DNA of 64,000 nucleotides from Abiotrophia sp965245735. GTDB taxonomy: Bacteria > Bacillota > Bacilli > Lactobacillales > Aerococcaceae. Each line of letters begins with the position of its first letter. Within the stretch, counting starts at the first letter, position 1. A program made the translations under genes and the position numbers. Below, in pieces: positions 41,561 to 50,376 of the stretch. Location: assembly GCA_965245735.1 (NCBI GenBank), contig CBDFAX010000009.1, positions 1-64,000 on the forward strand, given 5' to 3'. The notes under the pieces are model-generated. The model worked only from the letters and a program-made list of their open reading frames with translations. It was not told where the DNA came from and did no database searches.

Positions 41561-43024
41561 ATGGAAAAATTAATGCGGGAAGTCAAGGCTCAACTAGAGT
41601 CATGGCCAGCTTGGCTAGAGGCTAAGACGGTGGTCTTAGCTGTATCCGGCGGGGTTGATTCCATGGTCATGCTTAGATTGATGCATGAATTGAATCAGTT
41701 ACGTCAATATGCTCATCTGCAGTTGGTAGTTGCCCACTTTAATCACAAGCTACGACCAGAATCAGACAATGAGGCCGTCGCTATCAAGGAAATTGTGGCA
41801 GAGTATGGCTGTGTTTATTTTGCGACAGAGTGGGGCCAACCGGCTACCACTAATGTGGAAGCTCAGGCGCGCGAGGCCCGTTATCAGTTTTTCGCAGAGG
41901 TCATTCGAACAACTGAAGCGGATATTTTGATGACCGCACACCATCTTAATGATGTGGCCGAGACCTTCTTGATGCGGATGACACGAGGCACTTCCATTCG
42001 GGGCTTACAAGGGATTCGGGGATGTTATCAACGTCTGATGAGTGACCCAAGTGGTCATACTGTCATGCCAACCATAATGAGGCCCTTTATTGGGGTGACC
42101 AAGGCGGAACTAGAGGCTTATGCTGAGAAGTTTAATGTGACTTATTTTGAAGATGCTTCTAACTACATGGATCACTTTGTACGCAATCGATTCCGTCATA
42201 CCTATATCCCACAACTGATGCAGGAAAATCCTCAGTTACTACAAAATCTCTTGACCATTCAGCAACAGATTCAAGATTCCTACACCGTTCAGTATGCGGA
42301 TTATCTGGATTTGGAGCCCCAGCTCCTAATGTATTCAACCAATCACTACTGGTTACTTTACATTCCAGCTTTTCTAGCCTTACCTGAGGCGAAATTTAAC
42401 ATGTACCTGCGGATTTTCTTTGAAGAACGCCTAATAGAAGACGTGCCTGCCTATAATCGCGACCTAGTTGGTCAATTGCAGCAGATGATGCGTAACCGCC
42501 GTGATCCTAATCAACGTTTGCAGTTAGGACATGGTTGGGTAGCAGTCAAACGCTATGATTACGTCCAAATCCTACCAGAGGAGGCGGGGCCAAAAGCTTA
42601 TTTTGGTCAACGTTTAATCTTAAGTCGACTCAACCACTGGTATGCCCTAGATGGTGGCGCAGAAGCGGGGATTTTTGCAGCTCATCAGGTGTCACCGGAA
42701 ATGCGTGAAGCGGCTGCTGGTTGGGCAGGTCTGCACCTGAGCCAAGCCCAAGAGACGGCGCCCCTGAATTTCCAGCTAAGACAGCGTCAAGACGGCGATC
42801 AAGTAGCTCTGACCGATGAATTAGGCCAAGTCTACCACAAGAAGGTAGGGCGGATTTTGATGGATTTGAAGTTGCCTAGCGATGAGCGGGACCAAATCAA
42901 AGTTCTAATAGACGATACAGGCGAGATTGTTTGGTTGGGACCAGTTGGTAATTCCCCATTGTCTCGCGGGCCACAAACTGATAAAATAACTCATATATTC
43001 CTTTATCGGAAGACACGGCAGTAA
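41561..43024 (+). CDS. tilS: tRNA(Ile)-lysidine synthase
   Basis: 487 residues. The ATP pyrophosphatase P-loop SGGVDSMVML is near residue 29. ARYQFF and HHLNDVAETFLMRM are typical core motifs, and a C-terminal substrate-binding domain follows. It converts C34 of the AUA-reading tRNA-Ile to lysidine and is essential. Next to hpt, as in Bacillus. Confidence 0.96.
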   Translation: MEKLMREVKAQLESWPAWLEAKTVVLAVSGGVDSMVMLRLMHELNQLRQYAHLQLVVAHFNHKLRPESDNEAVAIKEIVAEYGCVYFATEWGQPATTNVEAQAREARYQFFAEVIRTTEADILMTAHHLNDVAETFLMRMTRGTSIRGLQGIRGCYQRLMSDPSGHTVMPTIMRPFIGVTKAELEAYAEKFNVTYFEDASNYMDHFVRNRFRHTYIPQLMQENPQLLQNLLTIQQQIQDSYTVQYADYLDLEPQLLMYSTNHYWLLYIPAFLALPEAKFNMYLRIFFEERLIEDVPAYNRDLVGQLQQMMRNRRDPNQRLQLGHGWVAVKRYDYVQILPEEAGPKAYFGQRLILSRLNHWYALDGGAEAGIFAAHQVSPEMREAAAGWAGLHLSQAQETAPLNFQLRQRQDGDQVALTDELGQVYHKKVGRILMDLKLPSDERDQIKVLIDDTGEIVWLGPVGNSPLSRGPQTDKITHIFLYRKTRQ

Positions 43025-43053
43025 GACACTAGTCAAAAAGGAGAAAAAGTGCA

Positions 43054-43599
43054 ATGTTAGAGAAAGATATTTTAAAAGTATTGGTAACGCAAGAAGAAAT
43101 TGCAGAAGCAGTGGCACGTCTGGGCAAAACCTTAACGGAGGACTACAAAGATAAAGAAGTAGTTGTCGTTGGGATTCTGCGAGGGGCAGCAATCTTTATG
43201 GCCGACATTATTCGTGCTATGGACTGCTACTTAACGATTGATTTCATGGATGTATCGAGTTATGGCGAAGCCTTCCAATCATCGGGTGAAGTCAAGATTG
43301 TCAAAGATTTAGATACTCGCGTTGAAGGTAAGGATATCCTGATTGTGGAAGATATTATCGATACCGGCCAAACCCTTAAGTATATTGTGGACTTACTCCA
43401 CTACCGTAAGGCTAATTCCGTTAAAGTATGTACCCTCTTGGATAAGAAAGAGCGCCGTGTAAACAATATGGAGGCAGACTATGTGGGCTTAGATATCCCC
43501 AATGAGTTTGTGGTGGGATATGGTTTAGACTATAAACAAGAGTACCGTAACCTTCCTTATATCGGTGTCTTATCACCAGCTGTTTACGAAAGCAAATAG
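43054..43599 (+). CDS. hpt: Hypoxanthine-guanine phosphoribosyltransferase
   Basis: 181 residues. PRPP-binding motif VEDIIDTGQTL (about 98-108), GILRGAAIFMADI loop and the base-specificity segment YVGLDIPNEFVVGYGLDY. It makes IMP and GMP from hypoxanthine and guanine. In Bacillus HprT also acts with TilS to activate ftsH transcription; ftsH follows here too. Confidence 0.96.
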   Translation: MLEKDILKVLVTQEEIAEAVARLGKTLTEDYKDKEVVVVGILRGAAIFMADIIRAMDCYLTIDFMDVSSYGEAFQSSGEVKIVKDLDTRVEGKDILIVEDIIDTGQTLKYIVDLLHYRKANSVKVCTLLDKKERRVNNMEADYVGLDIPNEFVVGYGLDYKQEYRNLPYIGVLSPAVYESK

Positions 43600-43609
43600 G
43601 CCATGTGCC

Positions 43610-43638
43610 AGACCCTAGACTGTGATCTAGGGTCTTTT
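43610..43638 (+). terminator. Hairpin/terminator between hpt and ftsH
   Basis: A perfect 10-bp stem AGACCCTAGA/TCTAGGGTCT with only a short T run; partial termination likely. Confidence 0.7.
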
Positions 43639-43767
43639 GGCGAAAACAAACCTTAAATATTGGTAAAGCCCAGCCATACAGGGGCCTTCCATTAGGACCC
43701 AATGGCAAAATATGATAAAATACAAGAATGAACAGAATGATCAAGACAAAGGAGTCGAACAGCATCT

Positions 43768-45819
43768 ATGCAAAACCCAAATCGTAATTCGACGCGGAAC
43801 ATTCTGACATCTATGATGGCATTAGCCATGCTCTTTATGCTCTTCCATGCCCTATCAGGGGCTCTAGGGGGTGGCCAAGTCAAGGAACTCACCCAGAGTG
43901 AGTTGATGACAGAGATTGCTGACGGCAAGATTGCCGAGATGGATGTCCAGATTGGTTCCGGTGTTTATAATGTCAAAGGTAAATACAAGACTGGGACAAC
44001 ACGCTCAGAACAAACCAACTTTGTGGCCCTCTTCCAAGGCGGAAGTGAGACTGCCAGTCAATTCACCAGCCGAGTGCTAGGCAACGATAGCACGCTCAAG
44101 TTATTGACGGAAACAGCGACCCAACAAGGGGTCAAGATGAAGACCTTGGCCGAATCCAATATGGCACTGTGGGCCAATCTCCTACCAATGCTACTCTTAA
44201 TGGGTATGATGGGCTTCTTCCTCTACAACATGTTCCAGAGTGGTGCTGGCGGTGGCGGTATGCGAGGAGCCATGAACTTTGGTAAGTCACGCTCCAAGGA
44301 TATTTCCAAGCAAAAAGTCAAAGTCCGCTTCAGTGATGTAGCGGGCGCTGAAGAAGAAAAGCAAGAACTGGTAGAAGTAGTAGAATTCCTTAAGGATCCT
44401 AAACGTTTCACCAAGTTGGGGGCGCGTATCCCAGCTGGTGTCTTACTGGAGGGACCTCCAGGGACGGGTAAAACCCTCTTAGCCAAGGCAGTGGCCGGCG
44501 AAGCGGGTGTTCCATTCTTCACCATGTCAGGTTCTGAATTCGTCGAGATGTTCGTCGGGGTCGGGGCTAGCCGGGTACGGGATCTCTTCGAGAATGCTAA
44601 GAAGAATGCCCCAGCTATTATCTTCATCGACGAAATTGATGCCGTAGGTCGTCAACGGGGCGCAGGTCTCGGGGGCGGACACGATGAACGTGAACAAACC
44701 CTTAACCAATTACTGGTTGAGATGGATGGTTTCGAAGGAAATGAAGGCGTCATCGTCATTGCGGCGACTAACCGTTCGGATGTCCTCGACCCAGCCCTCT
44801 TACGTCCAGGTCGTTTTGACCGTCAAATTCTAGTGGGTAACCCAGATGTTAAGGGGCGGGAGCAGATTCTTCAAGTTCATGCCCGTAACAAGAAATTAGA
44901 AACAGAAGTTGACCTCAAGGTCGTGGCACAACAAACTCCTGGTTTCTCAGGGGCTGAGTTGGAAAACTTACTGAACGAAGCGGCTTTAGTAGCAGCACGT
45001 TTTAATCATAAGGCTATTACTCAAGCGGACATCGCAGAAGCCCATGACCGGGTGATTGCGGGGCCAGCTAAGAAGGATCGTGTGATTTCTGAACAACAAC
45101 GCCGTACCGTGGCTTACCACGAGGCGGGGCATACCATCATTGGTATGGTCTTAAGTGACGCACGTGTCGTTCATAAGGTGACCATCGTGCCACGCGGACG
45201 CGCAGGTGGTTATGCGGTCATGTTACCTCGTGAAGATGCTTATATTGTGACCCGTAAGGAACTCTATGATCAAATGGTAGGGCTCCTGGGTGGTCGTGCT
45301 GCCGAAGAGATTGTCTTCAACACGCAATCTACTGGGGCCAGCAATGACTTCCAGCAAGCGACTAAGATTGCGCGTAGCATGGTCACTGAATATGGGATGT
45401 CAGACCGCTTAGGGCCAGTTCAATACGAAGGCAACCATACCGTCTTCGTAGGCCGTGACTATGGCCAGAAACCTGCTTATTCTGATCAGGTAGCTTATGA
45501 GATTGACAACGAAGTGCGTCAATTATTGAACCAAGCTCACGAAGAGGCACACCGCATTATCAATGAGCACCGTGAGCAACTCAACCTGATTGCAGAGAAA
45601 CTGCTTGAAGTTGAGACCTTAGAAGCAGCGCAAATCGAGTCTCTCTTCAAGACAGGGAAGATGCCTGAGCAAGTAGCGAAACCTGAAGAAACAGATGCTC
45701 CTGCTCCGGCAGAAAGCCAAGACCAAGAAGTGGCTCCTTCACGTGTGGAAGAAGCGTTAGAAGCTGGCGACCGTGTCATTGCAGATGACCAAGTGTCGTC
45801 TGACCATCATCAAGCCTAA
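43768..45819 (+). CDS. ftsH: ATP-dependent zinc metalloprotease FtsH
   Basis: 683 residues. Two N-terminal membrane segments flank an extracytoplasmic domain. The AAA domain has Walker A GPPGTGKT (about 229-236), Walker B IIFIDEIDAVG and SRH GRFDRQI. Zinc site HEAGH at 451-455. The last 40 residues are acidic and variable. A membrane protease for quality control of proteins. AAAGGAG lies about 13 bases before the ATG, a rather long spacing. Confidence 0.97.
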   Translation: MQNPNRNSTRNILTSMMALAMLFMLFHALSGALGGGQVKELTQSELMTEIADGKIAEMDVQIGSGVYNVKGKYKTGTTRSEQTNFVALFQGGSETASQFTSRVLGNDSTLKLLTETATQQGVKMKTLAESNMALWANLLPMLLLMGMMGFFLYNMFQSGAGGGGMRGAMNFGKSRSKDISKQKVKVRFSDVAGAEEEKQELVEVVEFLKDPKRFTKLGARIPAGVLLEGPPGTGKTLLAKAVAGEAGVPFFTMSGSEFVEMFVGVGASRVRDLFENAKKNAPAIIFIDEIDAVGRQRGAGLGGGHDEREQTLNQLLVEMDGFEGNEGVIVIAATNRSDVLDPALLRPGRFDRQILVGNPDVKGREQILQVHARNKKLETEVDLKVVAQQTPGFSGAELENLLNEAALVAARFNHKAITQADIAEAHDRVIAGPAKKDRVISEQQRRTVAYHEAGHTIIGMVLSDARVVHKVTIVPRGRAGGYAVMLPREDAYIVTRKELYDQMVGLLGGRAAEEIVFNTQSTGASNDFQQATKIARSMVTEYGMSDRLGPVQYEGNHTVFVGRDYGQKPAYSDQVAYEIDNEVRQLLNQAHEEAHRIINEHREQLNLIAEKLLEVETLEAAQIESLFKTGKMPEQVAKPEETDAPAPAESQDQEVAPSRVEEALEAGDRVIADDQVSSDHHQA

Positions 45820-45825
45820 AAAGAG

Positions 45826-45854
45826 AAATCAGACCCTTGAGGTCTGATTTTTTT
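45826..45854 (+). terminator. Rho-independent terminator of ftsH
   Basis: A perfect 10-bp stem AAATCAGACC/GGTCTGATTT, loop CTTGA, then T residues. Confidence 0.94.
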
Positions 45855-45878
45855 GCCTACTAGTGCTAGGCCAAAGAC

Positions 45879-45906
45879 TTGCTAAACTGGTGGGGTCTGC
45901 TATACT
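45879..45906 (+). promoter_or_regulatory. Promoter of hslO-dusB
   Basis: TTGCTA (45879-45884) and TATACT (45901-45906) with an extended TG, 16 bases apart. It places the hslO start at 45954 rather than further upstream. Confidence 0.7.
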
Positions 45907-45953
45907 TAGAAACGGAATATAATGACTCCCATTGGGAGATGGAGGAAGCAATC

Positions 45954-46865
45954 ATGTCAGATCAATTATTAACAGCCTTGGCATTCGATGGACAATTACG
46001 AGTTTTGGTTTTGGATGCTACTGGTGTTGTCCAGGAAGCAGTCAATCGCCACAAAACCTGGCATACCGCAACGGCTGTCTTGGGGCGGACCCTGGTAGGG
46101 ACCCTTTTATTAGCAGCTAATTCTAAGGGAGACGAACGTGTGCGAGTAGAAATTCTCGGAACCGGACCGGTAGGCCGGATTATTGCGGAAGGAGATGCCT
46201 ACGGTCATGTACGTGGCTTTGTATCTAATCCGCAGGTGGCCTTAGAACTCAATGCAATTGGCAAGTTAGACGTTGCTGGGGCAGTGGGCATGCCGGGCAA
46301 TATGGCTGTACGTAAACTCTTAGGCAATAAGGAACTCTTCTCTGGCCAAGTGCCATTGGTGAGTGGGGAATTGGCAGAAGATTTCACCTATTATATGGCT
46401 GTGTCTGAACAAACGGCTTCTTGCATCGGGCTCTCTGTTTTGGTTAATCCGGATGAGTCAGTGGCTAAATCTGGTGGTTTTATGATTCAAGTCATGCCTG
46501 GAGCCACCGATGAAACCATTGACTTCATTGAAAAACGCATTGCGGATTTAGGCCGTTTCTCCGATCTCTTGGAGACACAACCAAGCTTAGAGGCTCTATT
46601 GGATCTCTTGGTTGGGCATGGTAATTCTGAAGTCCTGTCTAAAAAAGATGTTTCTTTCTATTGCGGTTGCTCTAAGGAAGCCTATGGACACGGTATTCAG
46701 TCCTTAGGTCGTAAGGAAATCCAAGCCATGATTGATGAAGATGGGGGCGCTGAAGTAGTCTGCCATTATTGTGAGAACCACTATGACTATAGTGTTCAAG
46801 ATTTAGAAGCCATCATCGCAGCAGGTGAAGCGGCAGGTCAAGAAGCAGACGCAGAGGAGGTATAG
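45954..46865 (+). CDS. hslO: Redox-regulated chaperone Hsp33
   Basis: 303 residues from the ATG after GGAGG. The C-terminal zinc switch is complete: CGC near residue 237 and CHYC near residue 270. On oxidation the four Cys form disulfides, zinc is released and the protein becomes an active holdase. The stop is followed after one base by the dusB start. Confidence 0.96.
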   Translation: MSDQLLTALAFDGQLRVLVLDATGVVQEAVNRHKTWHTATAVLGRTLVGTLLLAANSKGDERVRVEILGTGPVGRIIAEGDAYGHVRGFVSNPQVALELNAIGKLDVAGAVGMPGNMAVRKLLGNKELFSGQVPLVSGELAEDFTYYMAVSEQTASCIGLSVLVNPDESVAKSGGFMIQVMPGATDETIDFIEKRIADLGRFSDLLETQPSLEALLDLLVGHGNSEVLSKKDVSFYCGCSKEAYGHGIQSLGRKEIQAMIDEDGGAEVVCHYCENHYDYSVQDLEAIIAAGEAAGQEADAEEV

Positions 46866-46866
46866 C

Positions 46867-47898
46867 TTGTTCAAAATTAGAGAAATTGAGATTCCAAACC
46901 CGGTCGTGGTAGCACCCATGGCGGGAGTATCAAATGCGGCCTTTCGGACCATTGTAAAACAATTTGGTGCGGGCCTAGTTGTTTGTGAGATGATTAGTGA
47001 CAAGGGGATTCAGTTCCGTAATGACAAGACCCTAAGCATGCTACACATTGAACCAAATGAGTATCCTCTCAGCATTCAAATTATGGGAGGCAACAAAGAA
47101 ACTTTGGTAGAGGCGGCTAAATATGTTGCTGAAAACACTGAGTGTGCCATTATTGATATAAATATGGGTTGCCCTGTTAACAAGGTCATTAAGGCAGAAG
47201 CGGGGGCGCGTTGGCTCTTAGACCCGAACAAGGTTTATGAAATGGTGGCAGCAGTAGTGGATGCCGTTCAGAAGCCAGTCACAGTAAAAATGCGGACTGG
47301 TTGGGATGATGAACATCTTTACGCCATTGAAAATGCCTTAGCAGCTGAACGCGCAGGTGCTTCAATGGTGGCTATGCACGGCCGAACCCGGGTACAGATG
47401 TATGAAGGCAAGGCCAACTGGGATATTTTGGCCCAAGTCAAGAAAGAACTCAAAACCATTCCTTTTGTTGGGAATGGGGATGTTAGAACGCCTGAAGAAC
47501 TCAAATACTTGCTTGATACGACGGGCGTAGATGGTGTTATGGTGGGGCGTGCAGCTCTGGGCAATCCTTGGGTTATCCAGCAGATGGTCCACTATGTTGA
47601 GACCGGTGAACTCTTGCCAGCAATGACGGCGAGACAGAAAATTGACACGGCCATCGACCATCTAGAACGCTTGGTAGACCTCAAGGGTGATCGGACTGCA
47701 ACGCGAGAATTTCGAACCCAAGCTCATTACTATCTTAAAGGTATTCCGCGTTCTTCTAAGGTTAAGGTGGCGGTTAATGAGACTGAAGACCCAACTGTTG
47801 TGAAGCAGCTGCTACGTGATTTTGTAGATCAGGTGGAAGAACGTGAGGCTAAGGAATTGGCGCGCAAGGCTAGCCAAGAGTCTATAGTGGAAGCTTAG
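46867..47898 (+). CDS. dusB: tRNA-dihydrouridine synthase B
   Basis: 343 residues from TTG 46867, five bases after GAGGAGG; the resulting FKIREIEIPNPVVVAPMAGV matches DusB, while an upstream ATG would overlap hslO. The catalytic Cys lies in NMGCPVNKV; FMN site near HGRTRVQMYEG and GNGDV. It reduces uridines in tRNA D-loops. The usual next gene, lysS, is not here. Confidence 0.96.
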   Translation: MFKIREIEIPNPVVVAPMAGVSNAAFRTIVKQFGAGLVVCEMISDKGIQFRNDKTLSMLHIEPNEYPLSIQIMGGNKETLVEAAKYVAENTECAIIDINMGCPVNKVIKAEAGARWLLDPNKVYEMVAAVVDAVQKPVTVKMRTGWDDEHLYAIENALAAERAGASMVAMHGRTRVQMYEGKANWDILAQVKKELKTIPFVGNGDVRTPEELKYLLDTTGVDGVMVGRAALGNPWVIQQMVHYVETGELLPAMTARQKIDTAIDHLERLVDLKGDRTATREFRTQAHYYLKGIPRSSKVKVAVNETEDPTVVKQLLRDFVDQVEEREAKELARKASQESIVEA

Positions 47899-47913
47899 TC
47901 CTTGTAAGCAGAT

Positions 47914-47952
47914 AAAAAATAGGCTGAGACAAAAGTCTCAGCCTATTTTTTT
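47914..47952. terminator. Bidirectional terminator between dusB and the small membrane protein gene
   Basis: A perfect 14-bp stem (47917-47930 with 47935-47948) around AAAA. T runs follow on both strands, so it serves the convergent genes on either side. Confidence 0.95.
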
Positions 47953-47957
47953 CTGCC

Positions 47958-48125
47958 TTAACGTGGTAAGGCGAAGTAGAGGGTTAGAGCCAACAACCCG
48001 ATAATCATGCCGATGATGATGTTGAGGGTGCGCTCAGATAGATGAATGCCCTCATATAGATTGGTGCGTCTGGGTGAAGTTTTGCTTACCTCAGGCTTGT
48101 TTCCGGTGGATTCTTGGGTGGTCAT
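47958..48125 (-). CDS. Small single-span membrane protein, unknown
   Basis: 55 residues from the ATG after AGGAGG on the minus strand. The first 34 residues are polar and basic (MTTQESTGNKPEVSK...); NLYEGIHLSERTLN follows, then one hydrophobic helix of about 20 residues that ends at FALPR. I do not recognise the family. A good ribosome site and its own terminator support it as a real gene. It lies downstream of mglB, beyond a weak hairpin, so it may be the last gene of that operon. Confidence 0.65.
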   Translation of the reverse strand: MTTQESTGNKPEVSKTSPRRTNLYEGIHLSERTLNIIIGMIIGLLALTLYFALPR

Positions 48126-48144
48126 TGTCTGCCTCCTAGTTTTG

Positions 48145-48177
48145 ATAAAGCAAGGCAAGCCCCAGAGGAACTTGCCT
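48145..48177 (-). terminator. Hairpin after mglB
   Basis: AGGCAAG/CTTGCCT stem between mglB and the small gene; on the minus strand the T tail is poor, so termination is probably partial. Confidence 0.5.
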
Positions 48178-48202
48178 AAAGGAGATACCCTTCAGTAATA
48201 GC

Positions 48203-49222
48203 CTATTGGCCGTTGAAGGCTTGGTAAGGAATACGTACAGCAACTTGAGTGTCATCGTACTTGTAGTCAGTGCCGTCTAGGAAGTCTTTGCCTTGACCTG
48301 CATTGTAAGAGAGTGCGAAGACAGCTTTAGCCATCCCTTCAGCGTCTTGTTTTACAGTACCAGTCATAATGCCACGAGCAATGAGGTCTACTGCTTCTTC
48401 TGTCGCATCTACCCCAAATACAGGAATCTTCTTGTCAGCTTTAGCATCTGTGTTGAAGCCGGCGCCTTGGAGGGCAGCAATAGCACCAGAAGCCATTGAG
48501 TCGTTATTAGAGATGATGACGTCGATATTGTCAGCGTCTTTAGCTAACCAAGCGTCAGTTGCAGTTTTCGCTTTGTCTGGGTCCCAGTTAGCAACTTGGT
48601 CACCTAATTTGTTTACTTCAATCTTAGCTTCAGTTAAAGTATCAACAGCATATTTTGTACGAGCGATTGCTTCTGGGTTTTCTGGGTCACCGATTAACAT
48701 AACGTAATCTAATTTGCCGTTACCATTGCGGTCATATTTCTTGTCAGATTTCCAGAGTTCAGCAATCATCTTACCTTGGATAATCCCAGCTTCTTTAGCG
48801 GTTGTCCCAACGAAACGAGCTTTGTCGTAAGCTTTAACAACGTCAGTCGCTGGTTCACGGTTGAAGAGCACGAGCGGAATATTCGCGTCTTTAGCTTTTT
48901 GAACGACTGCTTCTGCTGCCCCAGTGTCCACCACGTTAATCAAGAGGACATCAACGCCCTTTTGAATCATGACATCGATTTGGTCGTTTTGTTTAGCTTG
49001 GTCGTTTTGAGAGTCATTGACAATGAGTTCAACGTTGGAATGCTCTTTGGCGATTTTTTCAAGCGCTACACGTACGGAAGACATATAGGCGTCATCGTAT
49101 TTGTAGAAAGCTACCCCAATTTTGATGTTCTTATCTTCGGCTTGAACTTTAGGGCTGAGGCTAGGAACTAGCGCTAAGCAGAATAGGCAGAAGATGGCGC
49201 ACCATGTAATGACTTTTTTCAT
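48203..49222 (-). CDS. mglB: Galactose/glucose ABC transporter substrate-binding protein
   Basis: 339 residues. The mature part starts near DKNIKIGVAFYKYDD and keeps many MglB features: NDSQNDQ, the calcium loop DRNGNGKLDYV (about 163-173), NNDSMASGA and VFGVDAT. The signal peptide ends near KVQA/EDK. Its cysteines lie inside the hydrophobic core and do not make a lipobox, so the protein may be released or held by an uncut signal. It has its own promoter 40 bases upstream and comes after mglA and mglC, unlike the usual B-A-C order. Confidence 0.92.
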   Translation of the reverse strand: MKKVITWCAIFCLFCLALVPSLSPKVQAEDKNIKIGVAFYKYDDAYMSSVRVALEKIAKEHSNVELIVNDSQNDQAKQNDQIDVMIQKGVDVLLINVVDTGAAEAVVQKAKDANIPLVLFNREPATDVVKAYDKARFVGTTAKEAGIIQGKMIAELWKSDKKYDRNGNGKLDYVMLIGDPENPEAIARTKYAVDTLTEAKIEVNKLGDQVANWDPDKAKTATDAWLAKDADNIDVIISNNDSMASGAIAALQGAGFNTDAKADKKIPVFGVDATEEAVDLIARGIMTGTVKQDAEGMAKAVFALSYNAGQGKDFLDGTDYKYDDTQVAVRIPYQAFNGQ

Positions 49223-49261
49223 AAAGATCGACTCCTTTAAGGATTTTATTTTGTTGAATTG

Positions 49262-49291
49262 AGTATAACACGGTATGTAAAACGATTACAT
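49262..49291 (-). promoter_or_regulatory. mglB promoter with a 17-bp inverted repeat over the -35
   Basis: On the minus strand the element ATGTAATCGTTTTACAT (49291-49275; perfect 6-bp arms) begins 24 bases before the -10 TATACT (49267-49262). The -35 position reads TGTAAT, which is not canonical, so an activator may be needed. It is also cre-like (13 of 15). Confidence 0.6.
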
Positions 49292-49328
49292 TGATTTTTT
49301 TACACTCCAGGTTAGAAAATTTACGGTC

Positions 49329-50363
49329 TTATTTGCGTTTGATGTATTTACGTACGTCGATTGCTACCGCTAAGATGATGATTAAGCCCTTGATGATGTA
49401 TTGGTAGTTAGGGTTAACACCTACGTAAGCTAAACCATAGTTGATGAATTGGAGGATGATAGCCCCGATAATAACGCCAGGAATGGTCCCAATCCCACCA
49501 GAGAAGGAGACACCCCCGATAACGGAAGCAGAGATGGCGTCGAGGTCGTAGTTAAGACCGGTGTTAGAGGTAGTAGACCCTACCCGAGCAGCTTCCAGAT
49601 AGCCAGCTAAGCCATAGAGAATCCCTGAAATCAGGAAAATGATGAGAATATTCTTAACGATATTAACCCCGGAAACTTCAGCTGCTTCGATGTTTCCCCC
49701 GATAGCATACATGTTCTTACCAAGTTGGGTCTTATTCCAGATGATCCACATAATGACGCAGACGACAATGGCGTAGAAGACGACATAAGGGATTTGAATA
49801 TCATTGGTGAAGTTGATGGTGCCGTTAACTAAATTACGGTAGCGGTCGTCAAAGTTAGCAATCGGTTGTGCGCCCCCCGCTTGTTGTTGTTGATAAATCA
49901 GGGCAATCCCGTAAGCTACTAATTGAGTCCCTAAAGTAATAATGAAGGCGTGAACTTTAAGAACTGCTACCCCAAAACCGTTAATCAAACCGAAGATTCC
50001 ACCGACTACAATAACGATAATGAGTGGCAACCAGAGTGGTAATTGAGGTAAATCGGGATACATACGCGAAGCGTAGGTAGTTGATTGAAGGAGGGAGGCA
50101 GCAATCAGGGAAGTTAAACCCAAGACGCGGCCGGCAGACAAGTCTGTCCCACCTAAGATGATAAGCCCGGCAGCACCGCAGGCCATAATGATCCGAGTGG
50201 AGGCTTGAGCCAAGATGTTAATGAAGTTTTTTGGTGAAACGAAAGAAGTGTCCATCGAAATAATGATGGCGATTAAAGCAGCAAGCACAATATAAAGAGA
50301 AAAGTCTAATAATAGCTCGCGCGGTGTTTTATTGGTGAAGCGTAGTTTTTTACTTAGTTCCAT
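49329..50363 (-). CDS. mglC: Galactose/glucose ABC transporter permease
   Basis: 344 residues from the ATG after AAGGAGG; an earlier in-frame ATG would overlap mglA and lacks a ribosome site. About eight to ten membrane segments. Family motifs: ILGGTDLSAGRVLGL, ARVGSTTSNTGLNYDLDAIS and SVIGGVSFSGGIGT. The protein ends in a basic DVRKYIKRK. It forms the homodimeric channel with MglA. Confidence 0.93.
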   Translation of the reverse strand: MELSKKLRFTNKTPRELLLDFSLYIVLAALIAIIISMDTSFVSPKNFINILAQASTRIIMACGAAGLIILGGTDLSAGRVLGLTSLIAASLLQSTTYASRMYPDLPQLPLWLPLIIVIVVGGIFGLINGFGVAVLKVHAFIITLGTQLVAYGIALIYQQQQAGGAQPIANFDDRYRNLVNGTINFTNDIQIPYVVFYAIVVCVIMWIIWNKTQLGKNMYAIGGNIEAAEVSGVNIVKNILIIFLISGILYGLAGYLEAARVGSTTSNTGLNYDLDAISASVIGGVSFSGGIGTIPGVIIGAIILQFINYGLAYVGVNPNYQYIIKGLIIILAVAIDVRKYIKRK

Positions 50364-50376
50364 AGAGACATCCTCC

